29,865 nucleotides of DNA from CAZZNQ01 sp964655775 (GTDB taxonomy: Bacteria > Planctomycetota > Brocadiia > SM23-32), in assembly GCA_964655775.1 (NCBI GenBank), contig CAZZNQ010000050.1, positions 1 to 29,865 on the forward strand, given 5' to 3'. Of the stretch, positions 1 to 7,512 are shown one piece after another. Numbering within the stretch: the stretch's first letter is position 1; the number at the start of each line of letters is the position of its first letter. The notes beneath the pieces are model-generated. The model was not told the origin of the DNA. It worked only from the letters and a program-made list of their open reading frames with translations, and searched no databases. Both the position numbers and the translations under genes were made by a program.

Positions 1-838
1 CGCTGACCACGTCCATCAGCTCGGCCGTGATCGTCTCCTGCCGCACGCTCTGGAACTGCTGCCGGATCTCTTCCAGGCGGTCGTCCACGTTGCCCGCCGC
101 CGCCGTCATCGAGGCCAGCCGGGCGCCGTTCTCACTGGCGTGGCTTTCCAGCAGGCTGCGATACAGCTCCACGAAGAAGTACTCCTCGGCCAGGTGCGGG
201 AGCAGCTCGCGGGGCGGCGCGGTGAGTATCGGCTCGTAGGTGAAGTGATGCGTCGGCCCCCCCTCGGCCAGTTCCTTGAGCTCGGGTGGCAGCACGCGTC
301 GCACCGTCTCCGCAAACTTCCCCATGGACTCGTACGCATTGAAGACAAACTGAAGGCGTCGCGCACCACTGCGCTGGTAGGCGGCGAAGACCTGCTCGGC
401 CAGTTCCGGCACGCGCGATCGGATGCCCTCCAGGCTGGTCGGCGCGCGGGCGGTGAACACGGGAGAGACGCCGTTGAGCCGCAACAGCGACGCGCCGCGG
501 AGTCCGACCGCTACGAACTGCACTCCGGCCGGGGTCGTGTCACGCATCTCGCGGGCGCGGGTCACGATGCGGTCGTTGAACGTGCCGGCCAGGCCCTGGT
601 CGCTGGCGAACACGACGGCCAGAACGTCGGCTTCGTCCTCGGCGGGCGGCTGGGCGCCTGCCTTCTCCAGCACGAGCCGCAGCGCCGTGTTCACCACGCG
701 GACGTAGGGCCGCATGCCCACCAGCGCCTGCTCCGCGCGCCGCACATAGGCGGCCGCCATGTTTCTCATGGCGTTGACGACCTCGCGCAGACCCTCGATG
801 CTCTCGAGCTTGCGCTGCAGTTCGCGGAGTTCGGCCAT
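1..838 (-). CDS. atpG: N-ATPase gamma subunit, 3' end cut by window edge
   Basis: Central rotor stalk of the rotary ATPase, coupling rotation of the c-ring to catalysis in the alpha3beta3 head. My translation from the ATG at 836-838 gives about 279 residues without a stop, so the end lies beyond the window. The N-terminus (MAELRELQRKLESIEGLREV) and the C-terminal helix (SHASENGARLASM, then RQETITAELMDVVS) both match the gamma coiled-coil ends. By comparison with the family, only about ten residues should be missing. It is the last gene of the operon, five bases after the alpha stop codon, with a GGAGAG-type ribosome site lying over the end of atpA. The pattern of conserved ends makes the family call secure. 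Confidence 0.93.
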   Translation of the reverse strand, partial: MAELRELQRKLESIEGLREVVNAMRNMAAAYVRRAEQALVGMRPYVRVVNTALRLVLEKAGAQPPAEDEADVLAVVFASDQGLAGTFNDRIVTRAREMRDTTPAGVQFVAVGLRGASLLRLNGVSPVFTARAPTSLEGIRSRVPELAEQVFAAYQRSGARRLQFVFNAYESMGKFAETVRRVLPPELKELAEGGPTHHFTYEPILTAPPRELLPHLAEEYFFVELYRSLLESHASENGARLASMTAAAGNVDDRLEEIRQQFQSVRQETITAELMDVVS

Positions 839-843
839 GGGTG

Positions 844-2361
844 TCAGCTCTCCAGGAACGGCTGCTTCACCTGATCGGCGACGGAGATCAGATTCTCCAG
901 GTCCTCGTCGCTGAGCGTCTTGCCCTCGTCGATGCGGGCCAGCAGGTCCTTCAGTCGGTCGCGGGCCTCGCGGCGGAACGCCTGCTCGAAGTCGGCGATG
1001 CGGTCCGCGGCGACATCCGCCAATGCTTCCCGTTCGGCAAGGTGGAACAGCAGGGCCTGCTCGGCCAGGGGCACCGGGCGGTGGGCGGGCTGCTTGAGCA
1101 GCTCGCGCACCCTCCGGCCCGCCTCCAGGGTGCGCTTGGTGTCCTCTTCGAGCGTGGTGCCGAACCGGGTGAACTCCTCCAGCTCGCGGAACTGGGTGTA
1201 ACGGAGCCGGAGCTGCTGGGCGACGCGTTTCATCGCCGGAATTTGCGTCTTGCCGCCGACGCGGCTGACGCTGCGGCCGATGTCCACCGGCGGCAGGAAG
1301 CCGGACTGGAACAGGTCGGGGCTCAGGTAGATCTGCCCGTCGGTGATCGAGATCAGGTTCGTGGGGATATAGGCGGAGAGGTTCTGGGCCTGGGTCTCGA
1401 TGATGGGCAGCGCCGTCTGCGAGCCGCCGCCGTGCTCCTCGTCGAGCTGGGTGGCGCGTTCGAGCAGACGCGAATGGATGTAGAAGATGTCGCCGGGGTA
1501 CGCCTCCCGGCCCGGCGGCCGGCGCAGCAGCAGGCTGATCTCGCGGTAGGTATCGGCGTGCTTGGTCAGGTCATCGTAAACGATCAGCGTGTCGCGCCCG
1601 CGGGCCATGAAGTATTCGCAGACGGTGCAGCCTGCGTAGGGGGCGATGTAGCGCATGCCGGGCGGCGAGTCCGCGTCGGCCACCACCACGACGGTGTAGT
1701 CGAGGGCGCCGCGGCTGCGAAGTGTGTTGACAAAGCGGGCGACGGACGCCGCCTTCTGGCCGATGGCGACGTAGATGCAGATGACGCCGCTGTCCGCCTG
1801 GTTGAGGATGGCATCGATGCAGACCGTGGTCTTGCCGGTGCTGCGATCACCGATGACCAGTTCCCGCTGTCCGCGCCCGACCGGCACCATGGCGTCGATG
1901 GACTTGATACCCGTGGCGAGGGGAACCGTCACGGGCGCGCGGTCGAGAACTGCCGGAGCGTCGCGCTGCACCGGCATCAGCCGCTCTACCTCGATCTCGG
2001 GCCCGGAGTCCAGGGGGCGTCCCAACGGGTCCACCACCCGGCCGGTCAGGGCATCGCTTACCGGTGTCGAGACCACCTCCCCGGTGCGGCGGACGCGGTC
2101 GCCGGCGGCCACCAGTGTGTCGTCGCCCAGAAGCACGCAGCCTATCTGGTGCTCGTCCAGATTGAAGACGATGCCGCGGATGCCGCTCTCGAAAGCGACC
2201 AGTTCCTCGGACTCGGCATTGGGCAGGCCGGCAACGACCGCGATGCCGTCCCCGGCGTGGAGCACGGTGCCGATCTCCCGCATGCGCGGCTCGGCCTTCA
2301 CTTCCTTTGCCGCGCGGCGCAGCGTGGAGACGGTCCTTCGGGCCTCGTTCAGAATGCTCAC
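844..2361 (-). CDS. atpA: N-ATPase alpha subunit
   Basis: Non-catalytic nucleotide-binding subunit of the F1-like head. The product is 505 residues, normal for AtpA. Visible motifs are the P-loop GDRSTGKT at residues 171-178 (Ser where most F-type alphas have Gln), the segment GIKSIDAMVPVGRGQRELVI just before it, and SVSRVGG carrying the arginine finger. The start is GTG and overlaps the TGA of atpF by four bases (GTGA), with a very strong purine-rich ribosome site (GGAGGAGGGGGAAGGG) inside the end of atpF. Alpha and b are therefore probably translationally coupled. Confidence 0.97.
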   Translation of the reverse strand: MSILNEARRTVSTLRRAAKEVKAEPRMREIGTVLHAGDGIAVVAGLPNAESEELVAFESGIRGIVFNLDEHQIGCVLLGDDTLVAAGDRVRRTGEVVSTPVSDALTGRVVDPLGRPLDSGPEIEVERLMPVQRDAPAVLDRAPVTVPLATGIKSIDAMVPVGRGQRELVIGDRSTGKTTVCIDAILNQADSGVICIYVAIGQKAASVARFVNTLRSRGALDYTVVVVADADSPPGMRYIAPYAGCTVCEYFMARGRDTLIVYDDLTKHADTYREISLLLRRPPGREAYPGDIFYIHSRLLERATQLDEEHGGGSQTALPIIETQAQNLSAYIPTNLISITDGQIYLSPDLFQSGFLPPVDIGRSVSRVGGKTQIPAMKRVAQQLRLRYTQFRELEEFTRFGTTLEEDTKRTLEAGRRVRELLKQPAHRPVPLAEQALLFHLAEREALADVAADRIADFEQAFRREARDRLKDLLARIDEGKTLSDEDLENLISVADQVKQPFLES

Positions 2362-3134
2362 TGCCCTTCCCCCTCCTCCTCGGGCGCCATCTCCCGGTAG
2401 CGCTCGCGCACCGCCGCCAGCACGTCTTCGAGTGTCGCGTCGACGGCCCGGGAGCTGAACTCGACGCGCGCCCCGGCGACCAACGAGGCATCGACTTCGA
2501 AGTCGACCTCCACCGAATCGGGCCCAAGCTCGGCAACGGCCGAACGGATGGCGTCCCGGCGCTCGTCGTCCAGTTCGGACGCGCTGACCACCCGCACCGG
2601 GCCCTCGGCAGCGAACAGCTCGCGTCGCGTGCGTTCGTCCGCCTCCTGTCCGAGGGACTCCAACTCGGCCTGGAGCCGGTCAAGGAGCCGTGACTCGACA
2701 TCGCGGTCGGACAGGTCCTCCAGGGCGCGCCGTGCAAGGTCCAGGGCCAGGTCGACGATGTCCTCGCGGAGCTGCTCCAGCGCGTCCTGCCGGCGGCGCT
2801 CCCAGTCGCGCTTCAGACGGTCCACCTCCCGCCGGGCCCCTTCGCGGGCCTTCTCGATGGTGGACTGCCGGGCCTCTTCGGCCTTCTCGCGGGCCTCGGA
2901 CAGGATGCGGTCGCGCTCCTCCTCGATGTTCGCCAGGCGGCCCTCGTACTCCTGCTGGGTCTTTCGGGCCTGTTCCTCCTTACGCTCGGCGGCGGCCTTC
3001 GCCTCCTCGACCTCCTGCTGCCGACGCTCCAGCACGTCCATCAGCGGCTTGTGCAGCACCCGGTACAGGATGGCCACCAGGAGCACGAAGTTGACGATGG
3101 AGTAGATGAAGGTGGCCCAACTGAAGTCGAACAT
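2358..3134 (-). CDS. atpF: N-ATPase b subunit with delta-like C-terminal domain
   Basis: Peripheral stalk (stator) subunit. The product has 258 residues, about 100 longer than a standard b subunit. Residues 6-26 form one membrane segment, followed by the b-type sequence LHKPLMDVLERRQQ and a long charged coiled coil to about residue 160. Residues about 175-245 look like the C-terminal domain of delta/OSCP: VRVVSASELDDERRDAIRSA, then VEVDFEVDASLVAGARVEF, then a short helix. No separate delta gene (atpH) is present in the operon, so this extension probably supplies the delta function; that role is inference. The ATG start has a GAGGGAG ribosome site 4 bases upstream and lies 17 bases after atpE. 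Confidence 0.93.
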   Translation of the reverse strand: MFDFSWATFIYSIVNFVLLVAILYRVLHKPLMDVLERRQQEVEEAKAAAERKEEQARKTQQEYEGRLANIEEERDRILSEAREKAEEARQSTIEKAREGARREVDRLKRDWERRRQDALEQLREDIVDLALDLARRALEDLSDRDVESRLLDRLQAELESLGQEADERTRRELFAAEGPVRVVSASELDDERRDAIRSAVAELGPDSVEVDFEVDASLVAGARVEFSSRAVDATLEDVLAAVRERYREMAPEEEGEGQ

Positions 3135-3151
3135 GGCGCTCCCTCAGCGCT

Positions 3152-3397
3152 TCATTGCAGGGCGAACAGGATGATGAAGGCCATCACCAGGCAGTAGATG
3201 GCCGTGGATTCGACCATCGCCAGTCCGACGAACAGGGTGCGCGATATCGTGCCGCTGGCGTCCGGCTGGCGCGCTATCGACTCCAGCGCCTGCGTCAGCG
3301 CCCGCCCTTCGGCCAGGGCCGGAGCGATGGAGCCGATGGCGATGGTCGCCCCGGCCACGATGATCTTGACCATCTCAATGGTCGTCTCGGGATCCAT
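3152..3397 (-). CDS. atpE: N-ATPase c subunit (rotor ring)
   Basis: Ion-binding rotor subunit with two membrane helices, 81 residues from the ATG at 3395-3397. This start follows the ribosome site AGAGGAGGAG (3409-3418), which lies in the end of atpB; an upstream in-frame ATG at 3463 would add an implausible basic extension. Helix 1 contains GSIAPALAEGRA with Glu30. The loop is IARQPDASG. Helix 2 contains MVESTAIY with Glu63, Ser64, Thr65 and Tyr68. Aligned with the Ilyobacter c subunit these are the positions of Gln32, Glu65, Ser66, Thr67 and Tyr70. The site therefore has the Na+-type ESTxxY signature plus a second carboxylate in helix 1, as in N-ATPases. Confidence 0.95.
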   Translation of the reverse strand: MDPETTIEMVKIIVAGATIAIGSIAPALAEGRALTQALESIARQPDASGTISRTLFVGLAMVESTAIYCLVMAFIILFALQ

Positions 3398-3404
3398 AGG
3401 TTCG

Positions 3405-4139
3405 CTACTCCTCCTCTGCTTCCGATGGCGCCTTCCCCGGCACCCGGCGCTCCACTGCAGCACCGATGTAGACCAGGGCCAGCACCGTGAAAATGTATGC
3501 CTGAATCACGGCCGTTATGAGGCTCAAGACGGAAAGGAACAGGGTCAGAACGTAGCCGGCGGGCATGAAGACCGTCGCGTAGCCCCGGAGCATGGTGGTG
3601 ATGACGCCGACCACGATCAGGAAGAGGTACTGCCCGCTCATGATGTTGCCGAACAGACGCACAGCCAGGGCGAGCGTTCGGGTGACCTCGCTCAGGATGT
3701 TCAGCGGCAGCAGCATCGGGTTGGGCCGGATGTAGCTCTGCAGGTAGCCTCCGATCCCGCGGGAGCGCACACCGTAGAACGGCACGGCGAGGAAGACCAC
3801 CATCGCCAGCGCCGCTGTCACGCTGATGTCGCCGGTGGGGCTGCTGAGAACGGGGATCATGCCCAGCAAGTTGCTGGTGAAGACGAACAGAAACAACGTG
3901 CCCGTCAGCGGCACGTATGGGGCCGGATCGGACTGAACGATCTCGCGGATCAGTGACCTCAGCGAATCCATGAACATCTCGAACGCACTCTGCAGGTTGC
4001 CCAGGCCGGGGCGCGCGATGCGTCGGCGAACGATGATGCCGAGAACGATCAGGATCGCCATCACGTTCCACGACATCAGCACCGCCGTGCCGATGCCGGC
4101 GGAGGCGAGGGCGTTGTGAAGCCGATCAAACAGGTCCAT
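3405..4139 (-). CDS. atpB: N-ATPase a subunit
   Basis: Membrane stator subunit that forms the ion half-channels beside the c-ring. The product is 244 residues with several hydrophobic helices. The essential arginine is Arg161 in TLALAVRLFGNIMSGQ, and the preceding LLPLNILSEVTR segment is also typical of the family. The C-terminus is unusually acidic (SEAEEE), because its codons double as the ribosome site of atpE. The start overlaps the end of atpR by 14 bases. The a/c interface motifs are intact, so nothing suggests a broken gene. Confidence 0.95.
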   Translation of the reverse strand: MDLFDRLHNALASAGIGTAVLMSWNVMAILIVLGIIVRRRIARPGLGNLQSAFEMFMDSLRSLIREIVQSDPAPYVPLTGTLFLFVFTSNLLGMIPVLSSPTGDISVTAALAMVVFLAVPFYGVRSRGIGGYLQSYIRPNPMLLPLNILSEVTRTLALAVRLFGNIMSGQYLFLIVVGVITTMLRGYATVFMPAGYVLTLFLSVLSLITAVIQAYIFTVLALVYIGAAVERRVPGKAPSEAEEE

Positions 4140-4455
4140 CGGCTTCTCCCCCCTCTTCGGGCAGGTGCTCCCGGACCATGCGCGCTACCAGCACGCGGGC
4201 GACGATGGCGCCGGCCAATCCCGCCAGCAGCGCCCCGGCCACCTTCTCGCGCGGCACCAGCAACGCCACCATCACCAGCACGACGCCCACGAACGCCATG
4301 CGCGCGTAGAGGGCCACCGGCATCAGCCAGGTCGGCCCTTTCTCGGCCACCACATACTCCACCTCGGCCTTGATGGACAGAAAGAAGATGCCGCCGATGA
4401 CGAAACCCAGCAGCAGCGACGCCAGCCAGCCGATGATGCCCATGCCCATCAACAT
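4126..4455 (-). CDS. atpR: N-ATPase accessory membrane subunit AtpR
   Basis: Small membrane protein found only in N-ATPase operons, 109 residues with three hydrophobic helices (about 3-26, 45-65 and 72-90). Arg52 (YARMAFVG) and Arg86 (AIVARVLVARMVRE) lie in or at the ends of the second and third helices; intramembrane arginines are a known trait of AtpR. The proposed role in the literature is to act with AtpQ in assembly or in interacting with c-subunit carboxylates; this is not established. It follows atpQ after three bases and overlaps atpB. The call rests on position between atpQ and atpB as much as on sequence. Confidence 0.88.
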   Translation of the reverse strand: MLMGMGIIGWLASLLLGFVIGGIFFLSIKAEVEYVVAEKGPTWLMPVALYARMAFVGVVLVMVALLVPREKVAGALLAGLAGAIVARVLVARMVREHLPEEGGEADGPV

Positions 4456-4458
4456 TGC

Positions 4459-4764
4459 CTATATCTTCTCCGATACCTGCCGCCACGCCACGAAACAGCC
4501 CACGCCCAGGCCCAGCAGCATGAAGAACACCACAAACACGTGACCGGAATCCAGCCGCATGTCCAGCCAGCGTCCGACCAGAACACCGATGGCGGTCGGC
4601 AGCGCCACGGACCAGCCGACCGTGCCCATCATGCCCACCGTGGACCAGAAGGACTGATCGGCCTCGCGTTCGTTGCGCTCGCGGCGCTCGCGGCGCTTGC
4701 GCACCTCGGATACGAGGTCTGCCTGCGCATCGACCGGCTCCGGCTCGCGCTCTTCGTCGGCCAT
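4459..4764 (-). CDS. atpQ: N-ATPase accessory membrane subunit AtpQ (AtpI/ATPase gene 1 family)
   Basis: A 101-residue protein with a highly charged N-terminal half (residues 1-38, rich in Glu and Arg) and two hydrophobic hairpin helices (about 43-65 and 75-94). The segment GWSVALPTAIGVLVGRWLDM is the typical AtpI/AtpQ first helix, with its small residues and GRWLD end. Relatives assist assembly of the c-ring or bind divalent cations; which applies here cannot be read from the sequence. It lies five bases after atpC and three before atpR, in the order specific to N-ATPases. Confidence 0.9.
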   Translation of the reverse strand: MADEEREPEPVDAQADLVSEVRKRRERRERNEREADQSFWSTVGMMGTVGWSVALPTAIGVLVGRWLDMRLDSGHVFVVFFMLLGLGVGCFVAWRQVSEKI

Positions 4765-4769
4765 CGCGC

Positions 4770-5156
4770 CTACCCGGTCTCCAGTTCAAGAAGCCGTCGC
4801 ATAAAGGTCAGCCGCATCTTTTCGAACGCCACGAAGTTCTCCTGATCCTCCTCGGCCCGCCGTCGGAACTGCTCCAGCACCTCGTCCTCGAGGTGCGCAA
4901 GGTCTTCGCTCTCGACGGCCTGCCGGCTCACGACCTCGACCACGTCGCGGTTCACCAGCGCCACGCCGCCGTCCAGGGCCAGGTAGCGGTCGTTGCCGTT
5001 TCCGTCCCGCGCCGTCAGTATGCTGCGTACCAGCGGCGTGACCATCGGCGCGTGCCCGGACCGCACGCCCAGGGAGCCGGTCGGGTCTTCCATAGTCACG
5101 TGCGCGACCTCGGCATCCAGCGCCACCTCCGTTGGCGTCACGATCCTGAGCCTCAT
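4770..5156 (-). CDS. atpC: N-ATPase epsilon subunit
   Basis: Central-stalk epsilon subunit, 128 residues. The N-terminal beta-sandwich begins MRLRIVTPTEVALD and contains GSLGVRSGHAPMVTPL, the best conserved epsilon motif. The C-terminal helical part (about 88-128) is rich in Glu, Arg and Phe (EEDQENFVAFEKMRLTFMRR) and lacks an obvious match to the I/L-D-x-x-R-A ATP-binding motif of regulatory epsilon subunits, so ATP-dependent inhibition is not apparent. It lies 16 bases after atpD, the characteristic second place in N-ATPase operons. Confidence 0.94.
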   Translation of the reverse strand: MRLRIVTPTEVALDAEVAHVTMEDPTGSLGVRSGHAPMVTPLVRSILTARDGNGNDRYLALDGGVALVNRDVVEVVSRQAVESEDLAHLEDEVLEQFRRRAEEDQENFVAFEKMRLTFMRRLLELETG

Positions 5157-5172
5157 GACGGGCCACTCCCGG

Positions 5173-6588
5173 TCACTGGTCGCCTCCTTCGGATTCGCCT
5201 CGCGCGGCGGCCCGCGCCTCCTGGATGCCGCCGATCATGTAGAGGGCCGATTCCGGAACGCTGTCGAACTCGCCGTTCAGTATCGCCTCGCAGCCTTCGA
5301 GTGTGTCCTCTATGGGCACGCGCTTGCCGGATCGCCCGGTGAACTGCTCGGTGACGAAGAAGGGCTGCGTGAGGAACCGGATGAGCCGCCTGGCCCGGTG
5401 GACGGCGCGCTGGTCGTCCGCCGAAAGCTCCTCCACGCCCAGCATGTTGATGATGTCCCGAAGGCTGCGGTAATGGGCGATGATCTCGCGTACGTGCCGG
5501 GCAACCCGGTAGTGGCGCTCGCCGACGATGACGGGCGTGAGCAGCTTGCTGCTGGAGTCCAGCGGATCGACCGCCGGGTACAGGCCCTCGCTGGCCAGAT
5601 CCCGGCTGAGCGTGATGGCGGCGTCCAGGTGGCTGAACGTCTCGGCGGCGGCGGGATCGGTGAAGTCGTCCGCCGGCACGTAGACGGCCTGGATGCTGGT
5701 GATGGAGCCGCTGTGGGTCGACGCGATACGCTCCTGGAGGTCGGCCACCTCCGAGCCCAACGTGGGCTGATAGCCAACGCGCGACGGAAGCCGACCCAGA
5801 AGGCCCGATATCTCCGATCCCGCCTGCACGAAGCGGAAGACGTTGTCGATCAGGAGCAGCACGTCGCGTCCCTGTCCGTCGCGGAACTCCTCGGCGACGG
5901 TGAGCGCGGTGAAGGCCACGCGGAAGCGGGCGCCCGGCGGCTCGTTCATCTGGCCGAAGACCAGCACGGTCTTGTCGAGCACGCCCGCCTCGGTCATCTC
6001 CTGATAGAGGTCGTATCCCTCGCGGGACCGCTCACCGACGCCGGCGAAGACGGCGATGCCGGAATATGCCTCGACGGTGTTGCGGATCAGTTCCATAATC
6101 AGCACCGTCTTGCCGACGCCGGCGCCACCGAACATGCCGGCCTTGCCGCCCTTGGCGAGCGGCGCCAGCAGGTCGACGACCTTCATGCCCGTGCTGAACA
6201 CGTCGTAGTCGGTGCGCTGCTCGGCGACGGAGGGCCCATGGCGGTGGATGGGCCGAAGTCGGCCGCCGTCGTCGGTCTCCTCCAGCGGCGGGCCGTTATC
6301 GATCGGTTCGCCCAGGACGTTGATCATCCGCCCGAGCGTCGCATCTCCCGTTGCGACAGCTATGGAACTTCCGGTAGCCGTTACGGGCACGCCGCGCGCG
6401 ATGCCGGCCGTGCTGCTCATGGCGATTCCGCGCACGCGCGTGCGGGACAGGTGCTGGTGGACCTCCACAACGACGCGCCCGTCGCCCGCTTCCAGATGGA
6501 CGGCCTCGTTGATGGACGGCAGACCGTCGGCGAACTCGATGTCCACCACGGATCCCCTTATGCCCACCACTCGGCCCTGTGATGCCAC
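5173..6588 (-). CDS. atpD: N-ATPase beta subunit (catalytic)
   Basis: Catalytic subunit, 471 residues from the GTG at 6586-6588. This start gives MASQGRVVGIRGSVVDIEF, the usual beta N-terminus, and is preceded by GGAG (6598-6601) at nine bases. A GTG five codons upstream (6603) is open but has a poorer ribosome site. Motifs are the P-loop GGAGVGKT at residues 154-161, the catalytic Glu region GVGERSREGYDLY, the Walker B-like LLLIDNVFRFVQAGSE, and ELSADD at the place of the DELSEED loop. It is the first gene of the operon, as in other N-ATPases and unlike ordinary F-ATPase operons, where it comes near the end. Confidence 0.96.
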   Translation of the reverse strand: MASQGRVVGIRGSVVDIEFADGLPSINEAVHLEAGDGRVVVEVHQHLSRTRVRGIAMSSTAGIARGVPVTATGSSIAVATGDATLGRMINVLGEPIDNGPPLEETDDGGRLRPIHRHGPSVAEQRTDYDVFSTGMKVVDLLAPLAKGGKAGMFGGAGVGKTVLIMELIRNTVEAYSGIAVFAGVGERSREGYDLYQEMTEAGVLDKTVLVFGQMNEPPGARFRVAFTALTVAEEFRDGQGRDVLLLIDNVFRFVQAGSEISGLLGRLPSRVGYQPTLGSEVADLQERIASTHSGSITSIQAVYVPADDFTDPAAAETFSHLDAAITLSRDLASEGLYPAVDPLDSSSKLLTPVIVGERHYRVARHVREIIAHYRSLRDIINMLGVEELSADDQRAVHRARRLIRFLTQPFFVTEQFTGRSGKRVPIEDTLEGCEAILNGEFDSVPESALYMIGGIQEARAAARGESEGGDQ

Positions 6589-6608
6589 GTGTAACGGCTC
6601 CACGGTCT

Positions 6609-6625
6609 AAAGGCTGGCTGCCTTT
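6609..6625. repeat. Perfect inverted repeat in the atpD leader
   Basis: Bases aaaggc and gccttt form a perfect six-base inverted repeat with a five-base loop. It lies between the candidate -10 box and the atpD start, so it would fall inside the transcribed leader. It could be a small RNA hairpin or an operator half-site pair. There is no T-tract, so it is not a convincing terminator. Confidence 0.4.
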
Positions 6626-6638
6626 CCGCCCTTACGGC

Positions 6639-6667
6639 AAGATAACGGCGCCCGATGGGCATTGCAA
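6639..6667 (-). promoter_or_regulatory. Candidate sigma-70 type promoter for the N-ATPase operon
   Basis: On the minus strand, TTGCAA (6667-6662) and TATCTT (6644-6639) are separated by 17 bases, four of six matches each to the -35 and -10 consensus. Transcription would begin near 6632, leaving a leader of about 45 bases before the GTG at 6588. The preceding gene ends only 14 bases upstream of the -35 box and no terminator is visible, so read-through from the upstream operon is also possible. Confidence 0.42.
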
Positions 6668-6680
6668 GCGGCCGAGAACT

Positions 6681-7508
6681 CTAGCGGATGCCGAGCAGCG
6701 GCTTGAGGGCGAACGAAAGGGGCACGACGACGATCAGGTAGCCGATCAGCCACGGCGGGAACGCCAGAATCGCCAGGCCCGGCACCACGCCGAACGGGCG
6801 ATACTCGCGCATCGCCAGCTCGACGGCTTCCACGGGAGCGTCGGGGTAGAACTCCAGCGGCGGCGCGTAATGAACGCCGTCCACAAAGAGTTCCTTGCGA
6901 ACCGTTGCACCGCTGTGCCGGAGCATGAGCTCGTAGGGCTCCTCACTCGGTTCGGCGGCCAGTTGCCACGAGGCGATGCCGTTCACCACGCGTCCCGTTG
7001 CGGGGTCCCGGTCCTCATCCACGCGCCGGATCCAGCCGTCGGCGGCCGTCAGCCCGTCCCGCGGCACGAAATGGGCGAGCCGGCCGATGCCGGAGAGGGG
7101 GAAGTAAGCGTTCACCTGCACGGTGTCGCCGCCCTGGGGCGGGACATACCCGAGGCGGGCAAAGCACCACACCGCCAGAAACGCTATCGGGACGATGGAA
7201 GCCAGCAGCGGCTTGCCCTCGGCCTTAAAGGAAACGGCGTTGATCTCGCGAAGAGTGGTCCGGTAGCGGGCGAGTGCCTCCTTGTCCTTAGACTTCTTCG
7301 CCTCGCGGATGAGTTCCTTCAGGCGGCCCTTGTCGCGCTTGCAGCGACTGAGGCGATCCTGGTCCGTGGTGCCCAGCCGCACCAACGTGAGGATGAGAGC
7401 CGTGCAGACGGCAACCCCTACGAGCACAAGGTCGCGCGGAAGATGCAGCGCCCAGCCCAGCAGGGGATCCATCACGGCCAGAATCAAGTTGTTCAGAGTC
7501 TCGACCAT
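6681..7508 (-). CDS. EMC3/TMCO1 (DUF106) family membrane protein, YidC/Oxa1 superfamily
   Basis: A 275-residue membrane protein with the layout of DUF106/EMC3 proteins. TM1 is at about 26-45 and a charged coiled coil at 47-95 (DQDRLSRCKRDKGRLKELIR). TM2 is at 99-120 and TM3 at 240-268. Relatives (archaeal DUF106, eukaryotic EMC3, TMCO1, GET1) belong to the Oxa1/YidC superfamily and help insert membrane proteins. The stretch between TM2 and TM3 is about 117 residues and, if the coiled coil is cytoplasmic, lies outside the membrane; YidC-superfamily proteins normally have a short turn there. It starts four bases after the stop of the phosphotransferase gene, so the two are cotranscribed. Family call from layout and coiled-coil pattern; function inferred. 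Confidence 0.72.
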   Translation of the reverse strand: MVETLNNLILAVMDPLLGWALHLPRDLVLVGVAVCTALILTLVRLGTTDQDRLSRCKRDKGRLKELIREAKKSKDKEALARYRTTLREINAVSFKAEGKPLLASIVPIAFLAVWCFARLGYVPPQGGDTVQVNAYFPLSGIGRLAHFVPRDGLTAADGWIRRVDEDRDPATGRVVNGIASWQLAAEPSEEPYELMLRHSGATVRKELFVDGVHYAPPLEFYPDAPVEAVELAMREYRPFGVVPGLAILAFPPWLIGYLIVVVPLSFALKPLLGIR

Positions 7509-7512
7509 CGGC

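Noticed and set aside
841..2400. An open plus-strand frame of 519 codons opposite atpA.
   Set aside because: It is the complementary-strand shadow of a highly conserved alpha subunit gene.
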